NCBI GenBank assembly: GCA_013407085.1 | Contig: JACCGJ010016198.1 | Location: forward strand, 62,001-126,000 | Direction: 5' to 3' | DNA: 64,000 bases | DNA from: Atriophallophorus winterbourni | Taxonomy: Eukaryota; Platyhelminthes; Trematoda; Plagiorchiida; Microphallidae | In this document: piece by piece, positions 55,491-64,000 of the stretch | How the letters are laid out: the number at the start of each line of letters is the position of its first letter | Position numbering within the stretch: the first letter of the stretch is position 1 | The notes under the pieces: generated by a model | Database searches by the model: none | What the model was told of the DNA's origin: nothing | The model's input: the letters and a program-made list of their open reading frames with translations, nothing else | Position numbers and translations under genes: made by a program

Positions 55491-57704
55491 TGAATAAGTT
55501 AGCGATTGATTGCGCAGTAATAATGCAAAGAAATTTGAATGCGACGTACGGTCGATAAGGTGCATGGGTAGAGATCTCCATGATATAGAACTCAGCACGG
55601 AAGCAAGCGTGAGATATTCAATGTCCAGATCATACTGAATATTGAATTAGGTTATGTCAAAAGTATTTATACTTAACCTGGTTGGTTATTCGCTTTTACA
55701 TGTGAAGCTAGTGTTGAGGGACTTTGACCATGTTCACTTGTATCAGGTTGATATTAGGCAAATCTGTCGATGCTCCTGGTCTTGTCTACGTGACTTGACA
55801 TCCTCTAGGCTCACTATAGGCTGCCTAGCGGTGATGTCAAATAGAGGTGCTGTGTGGGATGCTACTTAGTCCTGTTCCCTGCCCTTGTTCTGACGAACCC
55901 TCTGTGCGAGATGTGAAGCGTTACACAAAATTTCTCTAACCAATAGCATACAAATTTCGTTGAAGTAGGGATGTCTACATTTAATTATCAACGTTCATTT
56001 TTTGAAAGTTTGGAAGTATGAGCTAATATTTTGATTGTTATATGGGCAGACGCTACATTACTTTTATGGGCATTAATTAATAATTTCCCAATTTGTCAAG
56101 TTAAAAAATACTTGCTGTTACTAGTTCGAAATTACATTAAAATTAATCGACGATATAGTAATCGATTCCTTCCAAATGATTTGATTTTAAAATTTCCAGG
56201 ATATTCTATCAACTAATATGAGAAATATCGATAGCAATAACGCTTTATTCTCTGTCTTTATTTGCACTAAAATATTTCTTCGGAATTGAATTATTACTTA
56301 ATATGAAATTCGTCAAGCATTTCTGGAAAATAAGCACATTCAAATTATCACACTCTTTCCGAAGTAGTGATAAAAATGTAGGCTTATCCCTCAACATATA
56401 TCGATTTTGTATATGAACAAATATTTACCTGACTAGATAAGCGTCAGCTATATCTGAAATTTCGAAATTTTATGTTCACTCCACTTGGATGTGGACTCAT
56501 TTAGGTTCAGATGTTAGCAGTTACCTGGTTTCAATACACCAAACATATTTACTGAGTGCTCTGTGCAATAGTTATTGACACCGGCGTTTAACTGGCTGAT
56601 AGTGGTACTGATAATGCATCCTGTGTTAACCTAATCAATTCAGTTCCGATAATGTATACTCTATTATATCTTGCTACAATATAGACATTTTAGGGATGCA
56701 TGATAATAATAATTACATTTAATAGCTATGCATCGCTGCGAATGGTAACATGTATCTCAACTAACAATAAGTAAGTTATGAATCGTTGATGTGATGTTAT
56801 TAGCGACTGTGATGAGAGTTATTGCCTTTTGTTCTACAATTCCATTTCAAGCATAAGTTGCTAAGCATCTTGATGGCGATGACACCGTTTGTCATAGTTC
56901 GTATCAGAAGTGTTATTTGTCAACTCAAACGATCGTTTAAGGTAAGGATCACCACGTATCTGCCCGTTAAATCTCAAGTGTAACTGCATAAAACAAACGA
57001 TTCTGACCGATCAAAAATTATTATTGAATAAAATTCAATAATATTGAAGGGTTTCATTTGTAAATTCGGTTGTAATACATGGATTCTAGAATCAACAGGA
57101 TATTGCATACCCATCCTTACTTAATCTCTGATTCTCTGTGTGAACGCGACGATTTATTAATCAGCAGCTGTAAAGAATTTCAGTTTATTAATCAAATTCT
57201 TGCTTCTCAAGGCTCAATGAACCTTATCTTGCTTTTTTCCATGTGATAACAGCAAATGGCCGAAATAAGTGCATGTGAAATGTAATGCGTTGATATTCAG
57301 CGAAACAATAAATTTGAAATCGAAACCGTCTCACAAATGATCTCAACTTTCAAGAATTTTTTCTGCTTCATCATGAACATTTTTTCGTTGACACCGATAC
57401 AGTTTAAATGTAACGGTTATTTGGGATGAGATTCAAAATATTTTATCAACTTCTAACAAGTGTCCGCGATATACCTCTGATATAATTTCCAGCATTGGTA
57501 TGTATATGTTGAAGCAAAGTCCTTTTCGAGTCCAAATTTGCAGCGTACTGTTTATTTTTAATGAGGGAGAGAGCTATGATAAATCATTCTGAATCATTTA
57601 ACTTAATTTAAAATAATTCCTGATTTCTAAAATCCGGCAACTTTCCTGCTTGTACCGTCGACAGTCGAAACTTAATCACATGTATTTCAATCGATGGTTT
57701 ACAG
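55491..57704. other. Spacer, no feature recognised
   Basis: AT-rich; open frames such as 55654-55869 and 56031-56216 have no motifs or splice borders that fit. Confidence 0.35.
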
Positions 57705-57761
57705 CTATGCACCTATTATGTGACGCTCTATTCCGGCATGCCAGAAGGCGGAATACCAAGG
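57705..57761 (+). CDS. Gene C exon, 57 nt
   Basis: This exon lies between the acceptor ATGGTTTACAG and a consensus donor AGG|GTAAGT, phase 0 both sides. It reads LCTYYVTLYSGMPEGGIPR. Hydrophobic, then Gly/Pro-rich; could be part of an extracellular or membrane-near segment. Support is from splice sites and phase only. Confidence 0.5.
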
Positions 57762-59225
57762 GTAAGTCAAATTTAATTTGCATACTGATAGATTTCGGGA
57801 ATGTCGTAGAACGACGTAGAGATTAATTACATTAGAAATGCTGACATTTGTGAGGCGGTACTGCAAAGTTCCAGTAGACTTTTCTCATAAAACTGGTCGT
57901 ATATCATACACGCTATGACGCAAACTGCACAATAGTGGGTGTAAGCGAATACGATGTAATCACAGCAGGATTATTGCATTCGAAGTGACAATGATGCGTA
58001 GCCTGCTGTTTTATACATATTCATTATATATGTATATGCATGTATGAAATTACAAGCCTATTCCCGGAAAAGTACCGCACAGTTATATAGTGGACGTTGG
58101 TTAACATACTGTCCGGTTGCTCAGCCCCAGACAGTTATGAGAAGTAAAATGGGAATGACAGTGAAAGTTCAACCCTTTTCCGATTGCCGCTAAATACCTG
58201 CGGCCAATCAATTTAGCATTAAATAGGTTGTGAGTGGACCTTGCTTCGGATGAATACGAGGGACTGATCACTAACGATTACAAAAGCTTGCATAAAACTA
58301 GGTTTGGAAAGTGATTGTTATCAAAATTTTCTAGGTCAAGTTACGTTTAGAGCATTTTTTCTAGCAAGAAGATAAACATCACGAAAACGGTAATCGAATG
58401 TATTTAGGGAACGGGAGCCACAATTAAACAGTAGAACAGTCAGGAGCTTCCTCAAAACTATTAACAGTTGACTATAAAGCAAGAGAAATTTTTTAACCAT
58501 AACGCTTCTCACGTCGATTCTTGATTTGGTTTAATCAACCTTTTTACATTAGCTCCAAGGAGATATGGTTAGTCATTGATATACAGTCATGGCATGTGGG
58601 GGAAAACATTGGCTGGTTGATATCTATTCATCACAATGAGAGAAGCCCCAATGGTTGAACTCTTAGAAACGACGGTTTTTTATCGTTGGAATGAAACGGA
58701 TCGATGTCACATTGTTATGGAACAATAATGTGATAACTCTGATTTACAAATATGATGAGGACGTAAAATGAGTTGCATCGAAAATGAGAAATAACACAAC
58801 TTAACCTTTAATGCCATCTAAATATATGCCTTATTGGGCTCTTGCTTTCATGCAACACACACTGCAAATGATAATAAAATTTTAGCTTCGTAAAATAAAG
58901 AAAATTCACTCTAATCTATTCCAGCTACAACATGTGCTGTTTCAACATGACATGATGAAATCCAGGTTATTCTCAACATCGGTATGTTCGAAGTAACTTT
59001 TACCATATTCCTACAGGATATTCCTTCTTTAAATGTCATTCCTCAACTTATCTTTTCTACATCAATTAAACTTCCATCATACTTCAAAAAATTCATTTCA
59101 AACGCTCAGTGATTACCATGCAACTGATTTCGATCATGTTTCTTGTGGCTTATTTCACACCAAAATGGAAACGAATCAGCTAATTATTCAAAATGGAACA
59201 ATTTAATCAACAGAAAACCTTCATT
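57762..59225. other. Intron or spacer, no feature recognised
   Basis: AT-rich sequence; nothing supportable before the hammerhead element at 59229. Confidence 0.35.
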
Positions 59226-59228
59226 CAA

Positions 59229-59334
59229 GCGCATACGGATCCTGATCTTACTGTCCCTACCTGATGAGTGCAAACAGCACGAAACGGGTCGTGGGGTGTT
59301 TTGTGACGGAAAATCATGCAAATGAATATTTTGT
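59229..59334 (+). mobile_element. Family 2 hammerhead retroposon, short copy
   Basis: A 106-bp copy possibly flanked by the 9-bp repeat TTCATTCAA (59220-59228 and 59335-59343). It contains the complete ribozyme core and ends at TGAATATTTTGTTTCAT, so the long tail of the 53.8 kb copy is absent. The flanking repeat is short and could be chance. Confidence 0.6.
59255..59296 (+). ncRNA. Family 2 hammerhead ribozyme, intact core
   Basis: Stem I CCCTAC (59255-59260) pairs with GTGGGG (59291-59296) with one U-G wobble. Core CTGATGA is 59261-59267. Stem II is GTGC / AAACA / GCAC (59268-59280), GAA is 59281-59283, and the GTC cleavage site ends at C59290. Stem III has only AC/GT with two bases between, too few for a hairpin. 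Similar minimal hammerheads in Penelope-like elements are thought to act as dimers. All invariant bases present. If gene C spans here, it is in sense in an intron. Confidence 0.8.
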
Positions 59335-59379
59335 TTCATTCAATTCGTTTTTTGGGCGTTAAAAGTAGATGCAAAGTAA

Positions 59380-60260
59380 CGTATTGAGGTGCGTACAACC
59401 ACCTCAACATTGATCAATTTATGTGCGTTGGTCACTTGAGTGAAATCAACCTGTGACGGTTTATCGTACTGTAGCGGCGTGAGGGTAGAGAAAGACCGGA
59501 AATCATTGCGTCAGGTCATTTTAGGTCAGCACGTCGCAAGTGGCGCATATATGGCCAATTTTTACATTTTGGTCCAACGATAACCACGTAACCCCCCGCG
59601 TTGCCCGCCCGCACATCGATGGTGCATCGATTCATCGTTGAGGTCAACCCGTCCAACGCTAATTGCGTTCAATTCAATTTAATGGTCTAAAAAGCACATA
59701 GCTTTACAAAAACCACAGAATAATATGCGATTCCCACAACACAAGAGAAGCTGAATGGTCAAAGGCGTTCATTACACACAAGACAAATAATGAAATATTT
59801 AACATAAGAATCAAATCACCTCTAAAACGGCGGTAGCGAGAGTCGAAGAGATTGAGACTTGTAATACGATCTTCGTATTGTTTGTGCTTTAAAGCACGTA
59901 CGAGCTTAGTGGTCCGATGATATATTCTCTGCAAGAGGCTGATGTCGTTCTGTAGCCAGGGTGACCAAGACTGAACCGCATACTTCAAGGTTGGCCTCAA
60001 TTACGTATTAATTATTCGATGAACGGTTTGCTTCGTGAAACTCCTGAACACGCGTTTTAGCAGAAGTAGTACTCTTGACGTCTTTTCATAGACAGCTGTG
60101 GCGTTATGTGACGGTTTCAAAGTGCTGCCCAACCACACACCAAAGTCCTTCTACTAGTCAATGCTTTCAAGAATATGGGAACCAAAGGTGTAAGAGAACT
60201 CGAAATGTCTTCCAACAGGCAATACCTTGCATTTTCTGACATTGAAAGGTTAACAAACAA
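59380..60260 (-). mobile_element. CR1-like LINE, RT C-terminus and 3' UTR
   Basis: On the - strand, KCKVLPVGRHFEFSY (about 60230) leads to a frame at 60000-59704 with YAVQSWSPWLQNDISLLQRI and YHRTTKLVRALKHKQYEDRI, as in the other CR1-like copies. The 3' UTR (59700-59380) shares blocks with repeats R1 (GAGGTCAA, CACAACACAAGAGAA). It ends only 45 bp before a gene C exon. Confidence 0.8.
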
Positions 60261-60304
60261 GGAACCTCAGCATTATCATTACAGAATAACCTTTTCTCTT
60301 TTAG

Positions 60305-60658
60305 AATACGGCGGAATCCGAAGAGTCGACAATAAACCTAACGTTGCAACCCTGGTTAAAATTCAAACGGACAGCCACAATGGAAATCTGTCTCGGAAAT
60401 GTTTCCATCAAAACGCCTACAGCCATACACGATATGGAAAGACATTCAATGAATGTAAATCATTCAATATCGACAGATCCCGTTCAAGAATCGACTCTCT
60501 GGTTCCAAACGTCAAAATGCTTATCCCCATGTCTCGAAGAGTATCAATTGGATGATGAAGGGACGCAAAAAGCTGATTCGAAAGAACAGTCAAAAGTTCC
60601 TGTCAAACCTAAAAAAGTTTCGCAAAGGTTATTCAGTTTATTACGGTACAATGAATAA
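60305..60658 (+). CDS. Gene C terminal exon (alternative a)
   Basis: After a strong acceptor (AACCTTTTCTCTTTTAG), the phase-0 frame runs 117 codons to TAA. It begins NTAESEESTINLTLQPWLKF, contains paired Cys residues (TSKCLSPCLEEY), and ends in a Lys-rich stretch (KVPVKPKKVSQRLFSLLRYN). AATAAG and later AATAAA-like motifs at 60698-60703 could serve polyadenylation. No domain recognised. The open length right from the acceptor is good evidence for a real exon. Confidence 0.62.
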   Translation, partial: NTAESEESTINLTLQPWLKFKRTATMEICLGNVSIKTPTAIHDMERHSMNVNHSISTDPVQESTLWFQTSKCLSPCLEEYQLDDEGTQKADSKEQSKVPVKPKKVSQRLFSLLRYNE

Positions 60659-60884
60659 GAGTGCAATTAAAATTATTTTTAAACCACCCAATTTTGAATA
60701 AACCTGAAGAGTGAAATTTTTATCAAAGAATATTAAATTTTTGGGGAAGCTAGACACTACCTCTGCACTTATATGTTATCCCAATCTTTTGTTAACACTG
60801 GCAATCAAATTGTATCAATTATAAATAAAAACGTTTCATATAAAATTTGACCTGTCAAATTTTATGTCGTTATCTTTGTGACAG

Positions 60885-61076
60885 AAACCCGAAAACATTC
60901 AGCGCCGATTGATGGTGTACTCACCAACGAAATTTATATGTCAGAAAATGAAAAGAAAAGCTCGGAAGGTTGCACGATTTCTTGTTGAAACCAAGGAGAC
61001 GGACACGGAAACCAAAAATCATGAACCAGAAACCACAAAGCACAACAGTGAAGTCCCGCTTGAGGTTGGTTTGTGA
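60885..61076 (+). CDS. Gene C exon, internal or terminal (alternative b)
   Basis: After the acceptor ATCTTTGTGACAG, phase 0 gives KPENIQRRLMVYSPTKF, then a very basic helix (CQKMKRKARKVARFLVETKE) and an acidic-polar end. It either splices at GAG|GTTGGT (61064) or reads three more codons to TGA at 61074. Since the preceding exon already has a stop, this one must belong to another isoform or another gene. Confidence 0.55.
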   Translation, partial: KPENIQRRLMVYSPTKFICQKMKRKARKVARFLVETKETDTETKNHEPETTKHNSEVPLEVGL

Positions 61077-61152
61077 CTGCCATGCATTTACGTAATTTAT
61101 AATCGACAATCTGTAATTAATTGCACCATGCACCCACCTAAAATATTCCTAA

Positions 61153-61211
61153 ATATTGCTGAAAATTCGTGAACACGAATAAAGTCATTCTTCTTCTTCT
61201 TCTTCTTCTTC
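61153..61211 (+). repeat. Retroelement 3'-tail: hairpin, AATAAA and (TTC)8
   Basis: GCTGAAAA is followed by the palindrome TTCGTGAACACGAA (61166-61179), AATAAA (61178-61183) and eight TTC repeats (61188-61211). The same arrangement, less perfect, occurs at 4903-4945, and its start at 10846. It looks like the 3' end of a LINE or SINE family whose tail is a simple repeat rather than poly(A). Confidence 0.6.
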
Positions 61212-62904
61212 TACCATAGAGGCGTTTATCAACATAAGTTTAATAATTCCACTGAGGAATAATTTTTGCGTTTGCAATGATTGAGTTTATCACTGTAATG
61301 GGATGATGTTCGAAGACCTTATAACTGGTGAACGCCCACAACCGAGAAACCACTACTTCTTTGGAAAATCTTATTTATCTGATTTTAGCAGCCATTAATA
61401 TACAAAGTGATTCGCATATATAATCAAGAATGGGGGAGGAATTCGGTTATCAGTTCCGTTTCGATCTGTCTCTTGGGTTTTCTATGAACACATGCACGTC
61501 TGAATCTGAGCAATCAAGATAATTTCGATTTAATAAACAATCCTACACTAAGCACATCTTACCGATTTTCATAACACATTCATATTTCATATAATAAATA
61601 ATCGCGGATTTTTACTTTGCTACTTAAAATATTAAAATAGTATACACTATTGATGCCCCATAGCATTTGGATGGATCTCGATCATGAGAGTATGGCAAAA
61701 TGCATAAGAGATCAAGAATGATGAACAGAAAGAAAGAAAAAGGAGCTTTATAATAAAATTCAATTTGAACAGTCCATTGTTGCGCTCATATCGCCCTCAC
61801 TTACACCTCACAACCGGTTCCCGGCTGTCTGCCCTCTTCAGGTGGAAAGAAAAAGAACAGTTTCAACGAGGCATGAATAGTGAAGTAGTGAACAAAGTCA
61901 TACTTGAATAGTGTACTTCCAAAGAACCACCGAGTTCAAATACAAAATCACACATTGATTCCGGCTCAATCGCTCAAAACGCATATTATCGAGCAATGTG
62001 GTATTATTTTTAGATGAAGTACATATTGCTTAAACTTGTTTTATCAGTGTATCATGTTGCTCACATCCCCACACTTACACTCACACACTGTTTGGGATGG
62101 GAGTACCACATTACATTGCTCATTTTAAGAGTTTTGAGCGCTTGACAATCAATCAATCTGCGCATTTGTATTTAAATATCGTGGTTTGGGCTACAAACCG
62201 TATTCAATAGTGGCTTTCCATCAACTTTTACAAATTCACATTTAAACATTGCTGAACCGTAATCACGTTTGTGCATAGGTCTCATACACGACATTGCTTA
62301 CTCGGAACTAGATATGACTTAAAATATCTGGTTTTAGAACTTAAATTTAGCATCGACTAGACTGTTATATGTATATACTATTATATTTGTTTCCTTATAT
62401 TCTATGGTGTTTGGTACTTGATGAAAACCGACCGTAAATTCAACATTCTACTCTGTCCAGCTAAAAGTTGCTATAAGTTATAGCACCAAATACAGATTCA
62501 ATAAATGTTTAAATAAATACTATCACGAAATTCCCACGTTTGTGATATTGTGGCCAGCAGAGTTACTTCTAGTACGATCAATTCAAACGCTGTAATTCGT
62601 CTTAGCCAATGAAGCTCTTTGTTTGATTGACATCTTAGGATATTTTCACATTGGCTTCATTTATTTAGGCAACGACGAGGCATTATTTCTACACCAGGTA
62701 TCACACCGTACCTTTTTATATTGCTTTGCTATAATGCGACAAAATAACCCAAGTAGTGGTTCCGTTTTGAAGGATGTTCCTTATATTAACTTCATTCTCT
62801 GTTATAACAAATCCTCGGTAAGGTATATCATAAATATATTGACATATCTCGAACTGCAATGTTTCAAATTTGAGAAATTTCAAAAAAATTCTATTTTACC
62901 GAAG
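61212..62904. other. Intron or spacer, no feature recognised
   Basis: AT-rich; no exon with fitting splice sites and no named repeat recognised. Two CCTCAC...ACACACT-like blocks (61795, 62060) are weakly similar to each other. Confidence 0.35.
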
Positions 62905-63078
62905 CGTATTGGTTCCACGATATCTCCGAAATTAGAAATTTATTCGCCTACGCAATCCACACGCAGTCACGAAAAACCAACCACGAAAACAGCTCAATTC
63001 ACAGTTGTGCGGAGTGACGTGGAATCCGCAACGTGCGTCCATATGCACAAGAAAAATATCACCGTATCGGGCGTTGAA
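62905..63078 (+). CDS. Gene C downstream exon, 174 nt
   Basis: This exon lies between the acceptor TTCTATTTTACCGAAG and the donor GAA|GTTAGT, phase 0 both sides, encoding 58 residues: RIGSTISPKLEIYSPTQSTR, a Thr/Lys-rich middle, then TVVRSDVESATCVHMHKKNI. The short match YSPT(K/Q) to the 60885 exon may hint at a duplicated segment but is weak. No domain recognised. Confidence 0.5.
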
Positions 63079-63189
63079 GTTAGTTTTCCCAGTAAAACTT
63101 GTAATCTGTTGTATAGGTAACGAAGATTATAGCAACGGAAGTTTACATAGTCCATGTAGAAACAACATTAGATACGTTAAATTAGGAGG

Positions 63190-64000
63190 ATATTGGATGT
63201 AACTCGAAACATCTTGCCGGTTATATTAAAGTATGGAAACGTGTTAGGTCTTTTAATGACTATATCGCATTACAGTGGGATTTTTGCACCTTATTTGATT
63301 GGTCACAAGCAAATGAGTTACCATTTAACCATGCGAAATGTAAAATGCTCCGGCTTGGAAAATATCTGCACTACACGTATCAGCTTGGATTGTAAGATCT
63401 CGTCCGAATCACCGCAGAAAAAGATCTCGATATCTGGGCATCGTTTAACCTTAAGCTTGAACATCATTGCCGATCAGCGTGCAATGAAGCCTGTCGTATC
63501 TTGAGTCTTCTGAAAAGGATATTCAGTATTTTTACGCCAGAAACTTTACCCCGGTTATTTAATATTTATGTACGTCCCGTTATGGAATATTCCATCCAAG
63601 CCTGGGCACCATGGCTGAGGAAGGTTATCGAACTACTTGACAGGATTTATTATCGTGCGACAAAGTCGGTCTCCCGTTACATAAATTTACTTTTCAAAGA
63701 GCGATTGTTAAAATCAAAGCTACAAGATTTTACTCAACGGCGGATAGGGAGTGACATCCTGTTGAAGTTCAAAATCTTGCATACTGAAAATCATTCGCTA
63801 AAACACTTGCTAAAACCCAATGGCTTTACTCGAACACGATAACATTCAACGGCTTTGAGCACTTTGTATTTTCGATTGGATTTTCGTCGCAATCTTTTCT
63901 CAGCGAGAATTCGCTTCACTCCGAACATTTTGCCTAAAGAAATCATACGTTCGGAATCAGTTGAGATTTTCGCTTCTAAACTCGATGAGCATATGACAAA
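63190..64000 (+). mobile_element. CR1-like LINE, RT C-terminus, runs off the right edge
   Basis: From about 63195, shifted frames carry the FADD-to-KCKMLQLGK part of the RT (IKVWKRVRSFNDYI-like, then NHAKCKMLRLGKYLHYTYQL). The frame 63501-63842 has YVRPVMEYSIQAWAPWLRKV and LDRIYYRATKSVSRYINLLF, closer to the 12.2-13.4 kb copy than any other in the window. The match continues to the window end. Frameshifts and a stop at 63840 make it dead. Confidence 0.88.

Noticed and set aside
1..64000. CRISPR arrays, prokaryotic operons, riboswitches, rRNA genes
   Set aside because: No regularly spaced direct repeats, no dense ORFs with ribosome binding sites, and no rRNA-like segments; spliceosomal introns and LINEs show the DNA is eukaryotic.

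Overview
The window looks like animal nuclear DNA, most likely from a flatworm and plausibly a digenean trematode. It is AT-rich. Exons are short, separated by introns of 0.1 to 6 kb, with GT-AG (and one GC-AG) borders. The spacers are full of decayed retroelements: CR1-like and RTE-like LINEs, a second LINE family, a BEL/Pao element, a Penelope-like remnant, and small retroposons that carry hammerhead ribozymes. The taxonomic guess is inference from this mix; no marker gene settles it. All gene models below are built by eye from splice sites and reading phase, without transcripts or alignments.

Gene A (+ strand, enters from the left edge, about 182 to 26092). Ten exons are well supported: 182-484, 4185-4337, 5879-5947, 6522-6587, 7757-8029, 11170-11517, 14782-14910, 16529-16648, 22009-22149 and 22992-23135. 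All are multiples of three and break at phase 0, and a possible terminal exon lies at 26030-26092. They encode helical, spectrin-repeat-like segments flanking a low-complexity, His/Gln-rich middle. One intron (8030-11169) appears to use a GC donor. Its introns hold LINE, SINE and hammerhead copies.

Region 26.7-35.1 kb is a pile of retroelements. An RTE-like LINE on the - strand (about 26.7-32.6 kb) is split by a BEL/Pao element (about 28.6-31.86 kb: 5' LTR, gag, protease and a truncated RT). Another LINE (+) follows at about 32.65-35.1 kb. A solo LTR of the same BEL family lies at about 41.36-41.79 kb on the - strand.

Gene B (+ strand, 40150-49569) is a small gene made of tiny exons. It has a clear promoter (CCAAT palindrome plus TATA box) and a start exon. 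Internal exons include 24 and 25 nt microexons, and the 147 nt last exon has an acidic tail. Two joining exons of 17 and 5 nt are inferred only from phase.

Gene C (+ strand, roughly 57.7-63.1 kb, possibly starting at 52.5 kb) is represented by several phase-0 exons. Two of them carry stops, which suggests alternative 3' ends or more than one gene.

The most notable content is two families of hammerhead-ribozyme retroposons. Family 1 is a tRNA-promoter SINE with an apparently complete type I hammerhead at 8576-8620 (-), plus two decayed relatives at 14.3 and 50.1 kb. Family 2 has a complete core at 59255-59296 (+), a copy at 53.8-54.1 kb with a perfect 12-bp target-site duplication inside a LINE, an inverted head-to-head pair at 17.2-17.6 kb, and several decayed copies. 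Its stem III is too short to close on itself, as in hammerheads thought to work as dimers.
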